Source: Lichenostomus cassidix (lineage: Eukaryota > Chordata > Aves > Passeriformes > Meliphagidae). Taken from it: a DNA stretch of 64,000 bases. Positions 34,300 through 47,161 of this stretch are shown here, piece after piece; within the stretch, counting starts at the first letter, position 1, and every line of letters starts with the position of its first letter. The stretch covers positions 4,030,001 through 4,094,000 of the forward strand of contig CM039196.1 in NCBI GenBank assembly GCA_008360975.2. Direction: 5' to 3'. The notes below the pieces were generated by a model, which did not search any database, was not told the origin of the DNA, and saw only the letters and a program-made list of their open reading frames with translations. The position numbers and the translations under genes are program-made.

Positions 34300-36550
34300 T
34301 CTGAAATTATCTTTTTTCTTTTTTTTTTTTTCAAAACCAAAGGGAAATCAATATGCCGTTGGCTGATGGATGTAATTTGTAATTTAGTTTGTCATTGGAA
34401 AATACAACTTCGGCCCCAGAGCACACAAAATTGTCACTTCTGATCTCTTTATTGCTCTTTTGTAGCCTGTGGTTTATTTACAGCTGAAGAAGCGTGCAGA
34501 GAATCCTGTGCAGCTCTCACCTGTTCCTTCATCATAGTAATGAGCTTTTCCTTAATTAATATTAATATTGTTTCAGCAAATCCCCATGGGTTGTGTTGTG
34601 CAGATAATGGCAATCAGTGCTTTACCTGTAGCTGTGCTCATATGAAGTTTTTCCTCTTTGTAGACGAAAAGGAGAGAAGAAAACACTACTTAATATCCTT
34701 ACTCAAGTAGGACATTCTTCAAGGTTTGTGGAGAAGAGTGTTAATAATAAACACAATTTTTTTTGGTTTCTATTTCTGCAATATTTCATGTGTATCACAG
34801 ACACATCTCAAATTAAAAAACAGAACCCACAGGATGTCAGAGCAACATCAAAATGTGTAAAGCCCAAATTCACTGTGATAAATCTTTTCAGTGTGGTGAA
34901 GCTTTTCAGAAGGGAGAGAAGGTTTGATTTCCATTTTCTTCCTGGTTTGTGTAAACCTCTGGTGAATACATAACTGGTTATACCCATATATATACATATA
35001 CCTATATATATGTGTATCATCCCTCATCTATCATCCCTACTTTCCTGCCAGGTGTTCCAGAGTGTTGGATGTTTTCTGGAATTCTTATTTCTGAGGATTT
35101 GTGTAACTCTAACTATTCCCATGTGGAATCATCCATCAGAATCCAGCAGTGACCATTCCTTTGGACCCACTGAGAGCATCCAAATGAGCAAAGAGAAGCC
35201 TGTGAGTATTTTTTTTTTTTTGGAAGTTTTTAAGAGTGAAAAGTGAAGATCCTTTCTCTCAATAAGGCCATCACCACCAAATTAACATAACCAAGGAATC
35301 TCCAGCTCCATTATGGGAGCTTCTCCTGCTCTGCTCTCACCAATCCCATGATTTAGTGAATATTCTTTCCTCCTTCCATCCCCATCACAAGTCTAATTAA
35401 ACCATTTCTGCACCTTCCCCCTGGCCCATAACTCTTCATTCCAGTAATTAGAAGACACCCCAGTACAGAACACGCTGCTTCATCAGCTTTTAGGCTACGA
35501 GACTTAAAACTAACATTTTCAAAAGCATTTCATGGTTTGAAAGAATGGTCAATTAACCTTCAGTTTCCTGGGGGGAACCCTGCAAAGAACTGTCAACAGT
35601 TCAGTTTAGAGAGATTTGTCCAGTGACCTACAAGGCCACGAAGTTCACCAATGCATGGAAGGGTGTCATCATGGATTTGTTCCCTGGGTTACTGTCACAA
35701 GAGAATAAACTGATTTTTCTGCTACAGTAACAAGTGACCAAGGGGCGACTGGACGACCCCGGTGCTTCCATGAGTTCCTGGGCAAAACCAGGGCCACTCA
35801 GCAGGGAAAAAAACCCCCCTGGTATCTCCAGGATGAATTATGTGTCTCTTTCCCTTCCTCCCATAAGGTTCTTTTTTAATCAGAGGAGCCCAGGGGGGGA
35901 GATTCCCTGGCAGCCTGCTGGGTTTCTTTGTATTTGGAATTCTCTGCAAACGGCAGCGTAAGAGAAACGTCTGGTTATTGTGGGGGTGACAGTCTTCAGA
36001 TTTAAGTGGTGGCAACATCTCACTCTTTAGGGCAAATTAAGGGCTTTCTGTGGAGCAGGAGGAATGGATTCTGGGATGCACCTGCTGGAGGAACCTGTTC
36101 TGAGAGAGATCCCACCATGAAGTGGGTTTTATTGTGAGTTTCCAAAGGAAATGAGAGTTTGCTCCTGGTTATTGAAGGTAAAACAATCTTTGGCTTCAGG
36201 AGGAGGGAGGCAGAATTGGCCATAAATAAAATTATGTTCTATGCAGGATTCTCTCTGTGCAGATTCCACTCTACACGTGGAAATTCAAATCTTTGGCTTT
36301 GATTTTACTTCAGTGCTCTGTAAACACAGGGTTTATAGGGTTTATAAACACAGGTTTTTGCCAGTCCAGAAGCTGCATGGAGAAGTTGATTTTATTTTCT
36401 TCTACTCATCATCAAAACCTTTTCCTTGGCCAACCTGGCAAATCCCTGCATGAAATCTGATTTTCCTGGCTTTTGTCATTTTGCCACACCCGTGGCAAAC
36501 TTAAAATTTTCGGATATGAAATGATCAGGAGGGTTTTCTTAAGGACACAT
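34300..36550. other. Intergenic sequence, no gene seen
   Basis: Unique AT-rich DNA. 34440-34640 is free of repeats and contains TTAATTAATATTAATATT; 34980-35015 is a TATATA low-complexity patch. No exon or promoter is recognised. Confidence 0.5.
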
Positions 36551-36554
36551 ATCC

Positions 36555-36710
36555 TTAGAGAATCCTGGGGTGGATTGGGTTGGAAGGATCTTGAAGCTCA
36601 TCCAGTGCCACCCCTGCCATGGATGGGACATTTTCCACTCTCCAGGTTGCTCCAAGCCCTGTCCAACCTGGCCTTGGACACTTCCAGAGATGGGACATTG
36701 TACTCACCCA
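36555..36710 (-). mobile_element. CR1 3' fragment
   Basis: GGTTGGAAGGATCTTGAAGC, CAGGTTGCTCCAAGCCCTGT and CCTTGGACACTTCCAGAG on +, antisense CR1. Confidence 0.8.
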
Positions 36711-37023
36711 CCTGAATTCCCACCAGGAGCACTCAGCTGTGAATCCTAGGAGCAGCTTGTGTACTGAGTGAAAATATGGGAATTCTCCAAATCCCAAGGA
36801 GCTGGATATCCTTCAGAGGAAACTCAGACATCTTTATAGTGATTTTTAAAAACTAGATCGTATCTAAGGGTGGTAGTTGGAACTTATTCCCTATTTTTCT
36901 GAGTTTTACACAGGTGGAGTTGTGGTTCAGTCTCCAAGGTTTTTCCTGCTTGTGGTGATTCCATTGGGGTAAGTCAGGAAGGTTTTGATGCAGACCTGGG
37001 GTGAGTGTCTGTCAGAGCCTTCA

Positions 37024-37369
37024 AACCTGATAAAACCCTGGAGGAAAGGAGTAACACTGGATAACACCCTCGAGAAAAGGAATAACACTGGATAAAATCC
37101 TGGAGAAAAGGAATAACACTGGATAATACTCTGGAGAAATGGAATAACACTGGATAAAACCCTGGAGGAAAGGAATGACACTGGATAAAATCCTGCAGGA
37201 AGGGAATAACACTGGATAAAACCCCAGAGGAAGGGAATAACACTGGATAAAACTCTGGAAGAAAGGAATAACACTGGATAAAACCCTAGAGGAAAGGAAT
37301 AGCACTGGATAAAACCCCTGAGAAGGGAATAACACTGGATAACACCCTGGAGAAATGGAATAACACTGA
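37024..37369. repeat. 31-bp minisatellite, about 11 copies
   Basis: Unit GGATAAAACCCTGGAG-AAAGGAATAACACT repeated head to tail with small changes. The 31-bp period shifts frame each copy, so the overlapping open frames on the minus strand all read the same CYSFL-type peptide in turn and are not genes. Confidence 0.92.
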
Positions 37370-37826
37370 TCTGTGCATCTCCACTAACCCTTTGCTCTAT
37401 TTTAGCACAGACACCTTTGGCATTCTGCATCCTCTCATGAGCTTCTTGACGAGCAAGAAGGGAAATACAAGGAGAAATAACAACCCTCCTTAGAAATCTC
37501 CCTATTTTCCCAGGACAGCTGGGGAGCAGCTCAGACCCTGACGCGTTCTCTCCCTCCTCAGAAGCCCCAGAAGCAGAGATTTAAATTCAAAGCATGACTT
37601 TGCAAAGGCTGGGCTGCAAAGGGGGAGGGGAGGAGGGATGAGGAGCTGCTGGCGTGATGCACGAGCAGCGTTGGGCACGGAGAGAGATATCATTAGATTT
37701 AAAAAAAAAGTGTCTTCCCACCCAAACAAAAGGGTGGGAATGGGCAGGATTGCCCAACAGGAGCTGCAGGATGGCAGCTGGGACAGGGTGCTGCTCCTCC
37801 AGTGCCTCCATCCATTCCTGATGCAC

Positions 37827-37951
37827 AGGGGATGTCACACAGGGGATGTCACACATGGAATGTCACACAGGGGATGTCACACATGGGATGTCACACAGGG
37901 GATGTCACACAGGGGATGTCACACAGGGAATGTCACACAGGGAATGTCCCA
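37827..37951. repeat. 15-bp minisatellite, about 8 copies
   Basis: Unit GATGTCACACAGGGG with GGAATG and ATGGGATG variants. Confidence 0.9.
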
Positions 37952-38379
37952 CCCAGGCTCTGCATCTCCCTCCCCACTCAGCATTAATTACTCATGCCAA
38001 ATGACAGCCACTGTCTGGTGACCAAAAGTTGTCACAAGCACAACATTGGTTGCACTTTCTGAGTCAGTCTGGCTGCTCTGGCATGTTCTTGAAGGGAAAA
38101 GTTGGCCAATTTTTCCAGTTTTTATTCATCACACAGAACACCTCGCTTGGTTTCTTATTCTATTCTAACTCCAACACCTTGGTTCCTGACTACATTCAGA
38201 TAATCATTCCTGGGTTGATTTTTTTTAAAAAATAAATAAAAGCTCAGCGATTTTGCTGCATTTTTTGCCACTCAGGAGAATATTCATCCTGCTAAACTCC
38301 TTGGAATATGAAGTTGGGCCCTTCTTTTTCCAGTTTCCCTTCGGCCCTGTCAAACAGGTTTAACCTTTATTTTATTCTA

Positions 38380-38860
38380 TATTTTTCTTTCAGAACTGGC
38401 AGTTTAATGCTCAGATGAATTTCGATATATGGCTATGTAACAGGAAAAAAAAAAAAAGAATCTGTTGGGGTTATTCATGTGCTTTTGGATTTGATTTACT
38501 TCCTACTTCCTTATTTAATAACCAGGTTCCTTAAGACTCCTTAAGCTTGACTGACCCGTGTTTTGTTGGAGGGTCTATCCCACTGACCCCTGCCAAGACC
38601 CCTGCCCCAGTTCGTCCATCAGACAAAAATGAATCTATTCCAGGAGCTATCACTTCCCATTATCTCTAATTAAGCCTGACAGTTGGAGACAGGCCTCATT
38701 ATTTTTAATTGGGCCCTATAGTTCTAGAGTTAAATTAAACACAATTTAATGCAGATAGCTCATCCACATGGCTGTGGCAGAGTCAAATTGTATTTTTAAG
38801 TTTAATGGAACGATGGGGTTTGTTTCCAGGCTTCGCTTTTTTTTTTTTGCAGAGGGTTGT
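38380..38860. promoter_or_regulatory. Candidate conserved non-coding block
   Basis: Unique sequence rich in homeobox and bHLH-like sites (CTCTAATTAAGCC, TTTTTAATTGGGCC, CAGATGAATTTC, CATTTAATGC-AGATAG) with no repeat signature and no coding frame. It stands out from the CR1 and minisatellite background. Its regulatory role is an inference from appearance. Confidence 0.3.
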
Positions 38861-38869
38861 TGCTTTGAG

Positions 38870-40560
38870 CTCTGGGTTGTGTAAAACCTGCCTGGGGTGG
38901 GAGGACAGGGCTGTTAATTAGAACCTGACCTGGCCCTGCACCTGTTGGACCTTTTCTCTACATTTTTATACCAAAAAAAAATCCAAATGTGGGCCCAGGG
39001 TGGTGATGAATCACTCTTTAATCAGCCCAGACTGCCTGTGAGTGCTTCAGGTAGTTTTAAACAGATTTGCAGGGATGTCATGCAAACAGAGAAACTGCCA
39101 GAAGTTTCCCCCAAAATTCCTGTGGGGAGTTTTATTCAGAATTTAAAAGTGAATATGCCTCTATAAACCTCAATGTGGGCATTTTTACTGCTCCTTTTAG
39201 AGCTTTTCTCTGCCACAAAGGAATATTTTTATCACTGTCAGGTAGTGCTTTTCTGTGAAGACACCTCTGAGTAAAGAAGGAATTGAGCCACCCTGTTGCT
39301 GTAAATATTATAAATGTTTGTTTCTGGGATTTTCTTTGGGAAGGAACATTCCAGTCCGTGCCAAGGAAGGAGTTGTCTCACTCTTCTCACAGCCACAGAG
39401 GATTTGGAAAAATCAGTTTGGTAAATCATTCCTTGTGCTCTTTCTTTGAGTCAACTGTGGGCTGCAAGACCAAATCGTTTTTTATTGAATTTTGAATTTT
39501 TCCAGAGTTCTCAAAGCAGTTAATCCATCATTAAACTCTTTGGATTACTCACGGAACCAAAATTCCTAATTACAGAAGGCTTTGATTAAATGTTGGATTT
39601 TCCTTTGCAAAGGTGAAGTTAAACACTCATTTCAAAGGACATCTCCTTTAATATATTTGTATTTTCTGTACTTTCCAGCTTTGCTTGAAGGTCAAATAAA
39701 TAAACTACAGCACTTCTCCCATGAGATGTAACAAATCCAAGATGAGGATCCACAAGTTTGGAACAGTGGGATCTCTACTCTTCTTAAGAGTTCAGGCAGC
39801 TTATTATCAGTTCAGTAATTAATGCAAGTGTGTTTAATTAACAGACACTTAATCATGGAAATTCTGTGACATCAGGCCTGGAGGCTGGGATTGTCCTGGA
39901 GAAAAGGAGCAAGGATTACCCAATGTTTGGACAATCCCTGCTCCTTCCTACCTGCTCTCCTTGCTGACAGCCACCTTCCCAGCCCAAGGTGTGTCTCATT
40001 TCTCCTGCTGCCTCTGGAGCAGCAGATTATTCTTTTCTGGATTATTCTAAATTATTCTTTTCTGGATTATTCTGGACTATTCTTTTCTGCAGCAGGTCAT
40101 TCCTGCAGCCTGGAGGAGCTCCTGGATGAGCCCTTTGCTGCCTTGGATTTCCAGCTTTTCTCTGCTGGACACAGAGGTCATCACTGCTGGTGGGAGAGCA
40201 AAAATATCTACACAAATAGTGGGTGGTTTTTTGGGGTTTTTTTTCAGCCCAACCACTCACTTGAAGGTTGGTGTGATGGGATCTCTGGGATGATTTTCCA
40301 TCCCCACATTCAGCTTGGAAATGCTACTCCAGCCAGTATCACCAGCATGAACTTCCCAGCTTTTCCACTCATTGGGTGTTTTTGTTGGATTTATCCTGGC
40401 TGGCAGAATTCCTCCTCCTTCCCTGGCCCTGCAGGAGGTCCCTGCTGTGACAGCCCAAAATCCCAAGAGATACAAGAGCTCTGGCATGTGCTGTTGTCCT
40501 TTTGATTGAACTTGGAGAGAAAAGCCCTTTGTCCAGCCTGTGGCCAGTGAGCAGCACACT
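38870..40560. other. Intergenic sequence, no gene seen
   Basis: Unique AT-rich DNA. A short tandem run of GATTATTCTTTTCTG units occupies 40023-40090. A 204-codon open frame over 39891-40505 starts at TTG and shows no family resemblance. Confidence 0.5.
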
Positions 40561-40614
40561 CCCAAAATTATGGCGCAGATTTAGTGACCTGGGTGAGGAG
40601 TGAGACTGAAAGGG

Positions 40615-40945
40615 ATTTATTACAGCTTTCCATGCTTCTGTATATCAGTATTTGGGGTTTATTGCAGATTTCCATGTTTCTAAATATCAGTATTTGGGGT
40701 TTATTGCAGATTTCCATGTTTCTAAATATCAGTATTTGGGGTTTATTACAGCTTTCCATGCTTCTGTATATCAGTATTTGGGGTTTATTGCAGATTTCCA
40801 TGTTTCTGAATATCAGTATTTGGGGTTTATTGCAGATTTCCATGTTTCTGTATATCAGTATTTGGGGTTTATTGCAGCTTTCCATGTTTCTAAATATCAG
40901 TATTTGGGGTTTATTGCAGATTTCCATGCTGCTGTGTGTCAAAAT
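40615..40945. repeat. 42-bp minisatellite, about 8 copies
   Basis: Unit ATTTGGGGTTTATTGCAGAT then TTCCATGTTTCTAAATATC-AGT. Because 42 is a multiple of 3, long frames stay open on both strands (about 124 codons each). These are products of the period. Confidence 0.93.
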
Positions 40946-41529
40946 TTGGGATTTTTAATGGGTTTTGCATGTTAGTATTTGGGTGCTGCAGGGCAATTCA
41001 GGCTGGAATATTCCTTGCAGCCACACAAGGGAGAGGAAGGATTTCCAGCCACGTTGTGGTTGTGGAGATGAAATTTTGGGGATGTATTTTTGGGGGAAGG
41101 TTGAGGTGAGGGAGGCTGGAGTGGTTTGTGTTGGGTTTTATACCTGTGCTTGTTCTGCAGAGCATTTTTAGGGAAAATTCACACCAGAGCTGAAGGGTTT
41201 CTGTGTCCTCACTTCTATTGCTGGCAGAAGAACAGAGATCACAAAAATATTACTCCCGTGTTTGATGTAGTAATTAACTTCTCTAAAGGGCACAGCACTG
41301 TCAGGATGTTTTCCTGTTAGGAAGAAACTTTAAATCCTTGTCCTAAGAAATTAATTCCAATTTCAGGTGCAAACAGGAGGATTTGTTGATTTTAAGAGAA
41401 GTTCAGATTTCCCTGATTCCTCGTTTGCCTTGTGAATATGAACTTTTAAGGGGATGCATTCATGATCCAATGTGCAGCACCACCTTGGTGTTTCATTAAA
41501 CTCATGGATTCTCATGGCTGAGCTGGATT

Positions 41530-41615
41530 AATCCCAAAATCTCAAAATCACTGAGGGTGGAAAAGGATCTCCCAGACCATCAAGTCCAACCTATGGCCAA
41601 TCCCCACCTCGGCTG
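41530..41615 (-). mobile_element. CR1 3' fragment
   Basis: AAAATCACTGAGGGTGGAAA then AGGATCTCCCAGACCATCAA and GTCCAACCTATGGCC on +, antisense CR1. Confidence 0.65.
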
Positions 41616-42894
41616 GGCTACAAGTGCAATGTAAAAATCTCAAATTCCAGTTTTACATCAACAGAATTGCCTTGTGTGTGATTGTTCTGCTCCAGAGGTG
41701 CAGCTGGGTTTGGAGAGTTTGGAGAGGCTCATGGTTTTCCTGTATTTTTACCAGGATCAAATCATCTCCTGTTCCCTCTGGGTTGTTTTGGGGTGGGTTT
41801 GGTTTTTTTTCGGGTTTTTTTTGGTTTTTTTTTTGTGTCTGCTTTGTTTTTGTTTCCTCTCAACCAGCTTGAGAAAGAATGTGGGTTATAAACAAAAGAT
41901 GTCGAGGATTTAATTTAGCCAGACAAAAAATACTCCTTTCAAATGTTAAAACAGGCTGACAGAGAGGTCTGGGGGCTGGTTTGAAAGGACAGGACTTTGT
42001 TCCCAGTGCTGTTCCCAGCAGTGATGGGAGACACTTGGATCCTGAGCTGATGGATCTGCCCTGGGCTGCCTCCTGAAGCTCCTGCCCTGCTAACCTGCTT
42101 TATTCTTTAATTAATAGGTAATTATTCTTTAATTTATGTTACATTATTCACTGGCCAGCTTGCAGTTACCTGGAGAACAGCTTAAAAAATGAAAATAAAA
42201 TTATTTGGGAATTTTTAACAGCAGTAGAGCAGTGCTATGTATTAATTAGGATGTTTGGAATTACTGAGGATGGGGGTGAATAATTGACAATAATTTTAAC
42301 CCAAGCAAGAATTCCATGAAATATGAACAAGAGGAAGCTGGACACATGGAAAAGGATTTCTCTTTCCCTTTTGACTGCAAACAATCCCTTTGGATTTGGT
42401 CACTGAGGACACCTGGCAATGAAATGGGTGTGTGAAAGAGGAGGAAACCAGATATTATGTTACTTAAAAGTCATTCATCATGCCGCGGGAAGGCAGGAAT
42501 CTGAACTCCTGCAATAAATAATCGCTGAAGGTGATCTCTGCACACAAAGGAGCTGTGACAGGGAGCCACTGCCAGCTGCTGAAATGTCCCTCTGGCAGCA
42601 GAGTGGAGTCAATGCCAGGGAGGACACAGGGAAATGATTTTCTGGGAGCCATCCCATGAGCTGTCTGTAGAAATGAACACCCTGCTCCCTGGTTTTGCTG
42701 GAGGAAAGAAGATTCTGGGTTCAGTTTGCAGGATTCTGGGTTCAAGTCTCAAGGCTGAGCTGCAAGGAGTGCTTGAAGAGCTCCATGTGTCCTTCAGAGC
42801 ACCCTGGCTCCAGCTAGGAAATTGTCATTTGGCATTTGTCAGCAAAGAACAGAATTTCTGTCTCTCTTTTAATTCCATGCTTGGTTTTTCCGTG

Positions 42895-43085
42895 TTTTTT
42901 TTTCCTGGAAGGAGTGGTCAGGGATTGGAAGGAGCTGCCCAGGGAGGTTTGGAGTTTCCATCCCTGGAGGTGTCCAAGGAAGGACTGGAGGTGGCACTCA
43001 GTGCAGGTGACAAAGTGGGGATTGACCACAGGTTGGACCCAATCATGGAAGTCTTTCCCAACCCAAATTATTCGACAATTCCTAC
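42895..43085 (+). mobile_element. CR1 3' fragment
   Basis: GGATTGGAAGGAGCTGCCCA, CATCCCTGGAGGTGTCCAAG and GTTGGACCCAATCATGGAAG then TCTTTCCCAACCCAAATTATT, sense CR1 3' end. Confidence 0.8.
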
Positions 43086-44609
43086 TCTGTGCACAGCAAT
43101 CCCCCAGCATTCCCCAAGGAATTCCCTTTCCATTGGTGGCATGGAAAGATCTGTTCTGTATTTTATTTTAGCTGGTGTCAGCTTCCAGTTGTAATTGTGT
43201 GAGAGAGAGCAGAGCTGTTCTGGTGGACAAGGAATGTCCATGGCACATCCAACAGTCCGGCCTAGCTCACTGAAAATATCCTCCTTATCCTCTTGTAACT
43301 CCCAGTGACACCCTCAGATACATCCAGGAATAAATTAATTATTCAGTATTCATTATCCTCAGTATTTCTGCCCCAAAGTCAATAATACACATTTATATGC
43401 TTTTCATCTCTGTTTTACACCACCTCATATTATATTCATTTCTCTGTTTTCCTCTCCCTTTCCTGGAAGGTGCCCAGGATCCAAACTGAGTGGCTCAGCA
43501 GTGTTGACCTGCATTTCCCAGCTCATCCCTGGGATTTTTACCCTGCGAAGTTTTGGTGCTGCTCAGTCCTGTCAGTGTCCCCTGCCCTCTGTTCTGACTC
43601 CAAACACCCACAGCAACGTGTCCCCACCCTTCAGGGGACGAATGGGATGGATCCTGGAGGAATTTAGTGAACATTTTCTCCCTTGAAGCAGCTGTAGGAA
43701 TGGCTTGGGGTGTAGTTTTTCAGCAGCTGCTGCTGAGTGAGGCTGGCGAGGTGCAGGTGGAATGGCCTCTGCCCAGATCTGGTTACACCACGTCAGGACC
43801 CCGGGGAGGAAAAACCAGAATTCAATATGTGCAGGTGAGAGTGGAGCTCTCACCCTCCACAATGCTGTTTTATTCCAATTTCTTCAGGGTAGTTCTGTAC
43901 CCACCCTGGGTCCTGTCCCAGCGAGGTGGAGAGATCCCAAAGGCTGCAGGGAAGCTGCTGAAATGGACTTGGTGGGTTGGAATCACATGAAAGATTCATG
44001 TGGAGTCTTAGCACCTGCTGCTCCTCTGTGGGATATCTGCACCGTTAATTTTTAAGCACGTCTTAGCCTGGGGAAGGGAGATCCTATAACCAAGGGAATA
44101 TACATTATTAACCTTTAAGCTCCCAGCTCCAGGCAGTTCCTGCAGGTTCTGAGGGAGCAGCTGAACACCCACCAGCTGCTCTGTGGTGGCATCAAACCGG
44201 GATGGCTCCAGCTCAACCCACCCCAAAAATGCTCCCCCTAATTTGGGTGGTTTGTAATTAACACAAACCCCTCACACCCCGACTCACCAAACATCCCAGG
44301 TGCAACCTAATCTCCAAGAAGATCCAGTTTCTAGTTCTTATCTTGGAAAAGTGGCCACTAAGTGGATGCAAGTGCCATAGGCCCAAGTCCCTGGTCCCAG
44401 TGAATTATTTAAGGTGCTCAATTCGGGTGAGGACATCGTCCCTGCCCGGCTGCCCAGAGGCACGAGGGACCTCACCCAGGTTCAAAGCCCCTGGTGAATG
44501 GTTTCCCTGGAATAATTGGTAACAGCAGCCAGGATGGACAGCCAGGTAACTTGAATTGTGGTGGCTGGAGTGGGAGATGCATTAACAGGTTTATTCCGTG
44601 GGGCATTTC

Positions 44610-44675
44610 CTGCAGGGGGCTGGAGCTGGAGGATTTTTAAGGTCATTTCCAACTCAGTCACTCTGAGATTTTAAA
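44610..44675 (+). mobile_element. Short CR1 3' tail
   Basis: GGAGGATTTTTAAGGTCATT then TCCAACTCAGTCACTCTGAG, a short diverged CR1 tail. Confidence 0.5.
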
Positions 44676-45371
44676 GTTTTTGTTATCTGCATTAGGATGT
44701 ATTTGAGTGGTGCATTTCCATAGGTTAAGTGATGGGATAATGATCTGAAAATTATATTTTTATAAAGCACACAGCTGATGGAATTCAGTCACAAATATCA
44801 GGGCTCATTATCCAAACTTCCCGGTGCAGAAATATATATTGAGTTTATCCTGGACAATGTGGGGCAAGAGTGATTTTTCTCCTCTATTCCTGTGTGTTCC
44901 TAAATTCTCCCTTCCCCTTTCCTTCTCTGCTGGCTAATGGCATTTTGGGACTTCAGCACAGAAATATCTTGGAAGCTGGGACTGGGATGACATCTCAACT
45001 GCATGGTAATGAAGTCTTGACAGAGGAGATGACAGATGGAACTCCAGGATCAATCCAGCTCCTTTTTTTTTCTTTTCCTTTCCCAACAAGATACTAAAAT
45101 GGGAAAGTTTTTATAACAAATTATAATTAAGGTGCAGGTTTCTCAGTGTCTGCTGATGACTTTAGGAAAACTTCCAGGGAAAATTCTGCAGTACTGTACC
45201 ACTAATACTGGAGGTTTAGAAAAATCAGTTTTATTTTTCTAAACGCTCCTGAGGTTCTGGAGCTGGGCTCTTTGGACAGAGGTGTATCTTGGTGTGGTGC
45301 TCCAGAATCTCCATCAAATCCCATCACTAAAGCCTGGGGATGGCTTTTGCAGGACAGACATCCAGGTGGTC

Positions 45372-45577
45372 CAGTTTCCTTCTTGCTGTGTCCATAAATG
45401 TGATTTTGGGGCTGTTTCCCTCTGGTTCTCAGCTCTGTCTTGAAGGCTTGGAAACACCCTGGAGGTGTGCTCACGTTGAAATACTTGAATTTATTGTGGC
45501 TTAATGCTCCTCTCCCTGTGACTTATGGACTGTCATATTCCAGGACCATCCTTCTCTTTCCTAGAAATTGAATAAAT
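45372..45577. repeat. Dispersed 200-bp duplicate, copy A
   Basis: Begins CAGTTTCCTTCTTGCTGTGT and ends CTAGAAATTGAATAAAT. It is closely similar to 47162-47359 in the same orientation, with a few substitutions and an 8-bp gap. Homology stops sharply at both sides. Confidence 0.85.
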
Positions 45578-47161
45578 TTCTCTGTCCAGAGCTGCCTCCT
45601 GAGGAACTGGATGAGGGTGAAATTCCTGTGGTCTCCTTGGCAAAAGCACAAAATAACTTGGTCAATCCTTGCTTTATTTATTGAGCATCAGTGTGTTGAG
45701 AGCTCAGAGGCTCCCTTGGCATCTCCTGTCCTCCTCTTTGAGTGGAAAACAGTGGAAAAAAGCGCTGGGGATGGACACAGAGCCCACATCACCCCAGGAA
45801 AGTCAGCTCTGCTGCAGTGCTGGGAGCTCAGAGAGTGCTGGAAAAGCTTCCCAGGGAGGTGCTCCATGGGGAAACCGAGCTGGAGAGAGGCAGCAGGGAG
45901 GCTCTGCAGCTGGGGGGAAGGCAGGAGTGACTCTGGGACACTGGGAGAGGAGCTGCAGCCAAGCTGGTCAGCTGGGAGCAAAGCTGGAGCTGCACTCCCT
46001 AGCCCAGATGGCAGAGCTGGATGCAGAGGAAAAGGTGGAGGAAGGAAATCATTCCCAGAGAGAAGGTGGCAGAGGCAGAGTGTGACAGGCTGGGGCAGAG
46101 AGAGAAATGCAGTGACCGAAGGCGAGGGAGGATTTAATTTTTAATTAGCCACAATTAATTCCTTCCACGGCTGAAGCCTGGAGAGAACACGGAGGGAAAG
46201 GAGGTAATGGTGGGTTTGCTGTGATGGATCCCATCAGGGAGGGAGGCAAAGGGGTGTCTCAGAAATCCTGAGGGCTGCTGGGGTGTCTGGCTGTGGGACA
46301 ATCCTGGGAAAACCCTGGAGTTCTCCTTCTTGAAGGGATTTTTACTCTCCCTGGGGTGCTGCTCTGTGCATGGTCTGCCTGAGCCACAGGTGGTGGATCC
46401 TCCTGTTTGAGGACCCAAAATCCAGCAGGAGAATGGTCCATCCACTGTGATAAGGACCTTGCCACTGAGGCTTTGAGCTAGTAGAGCAATGAGGGAATTT
46501 CTTTTTAATAATGGTTGCAGGAGGCTCAAAAATGATGATTCCTCCTCAGGATTTAGAGGAGCCTTTTCCCCCCCTCAGCTGGGACTCCCTGTCTGACTAT
46601 TTACTGTATTGATGACACGAGGCAGAATTCCAGGATGAGCACATTCATTACTGGGATAATTACTGGGATAATTGTTCTGCTGCGGAGCCAGGACAGGCTG
46701 CAGGATCTGCCTTCTCCTTTCTCCCCACTTCCCTGCTTTTCTCCAGCTCCTCCCACCCAAAACTGCAGCCCTGGCACTGCTGTGCCCTCAACCCTGACAG
46801 AGCAGAGCCAGTGTCCTAAATCACAGTGAGCTTTGGGTGACCTTGGCTGGAGCTGCTCAATCACACCTTGTGCCGCAGCCTCTGCAGGTCTCTGCTGTGC
46901 AGATGTTGTGACAACAGCCCCTGACTTTTGGGGGGCTCTTGTGGAGTGATGGAAACTGGTTTTTTCTGTGGGAACTGGAGTTGTGATCTGGGTTTGGATT
47001 GGGATTTGTTGTCCCAGGTGTCATTTGTCTCGTCTGCTCTCAGTTGTGCTGCTGACTCACAAAGCTGCTGCTCCTTTCTGCTTCCTGCTGCCCAGAGGGT
47101 TTGGTCCTTGGGGGATGTTGAAACACTCCCATGGGAGGTGTGATGCCAATCCTTGCTTTAT
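45578..47161. other. Intergenic sequence between the two duplicate copies
   Basis: Unique, moderately GC-rich. A 177-codon open frame at 45611-46144 does not start with a supported exon and resembles no family. Nothing else recognised. Confidence 0.45.

Larger units (their letters stand above)
40950..45370. other. Intergenic sequence with CR1 pieces
   Basis: Holds CR1 fragments at 41530, 42895 and 44610 and a T-rich GTTTTTTTT patch at 41795-41850. The rest is unique; no exon or promoter recognised. Confidence 0.5.

Noticed and set aside
37024..37369. Regular 31-bp repeats that might suggest a CRISPR array
   Set aside because: Repeats abut directly with no unique spacers, and the sequence is vertebrate nuclear DNA.
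39891..40505. 204-codon open frame
   Set aside because: Starts at TTG, has no recognisable domain, and overlaps a low-complexity ATTCTTTTCTG run; chance is likely.
45611..46144. 177-codon open frame
   Set aside because: No start context, domain or splice support; moderately GC-rich DNA easily gives such frames.
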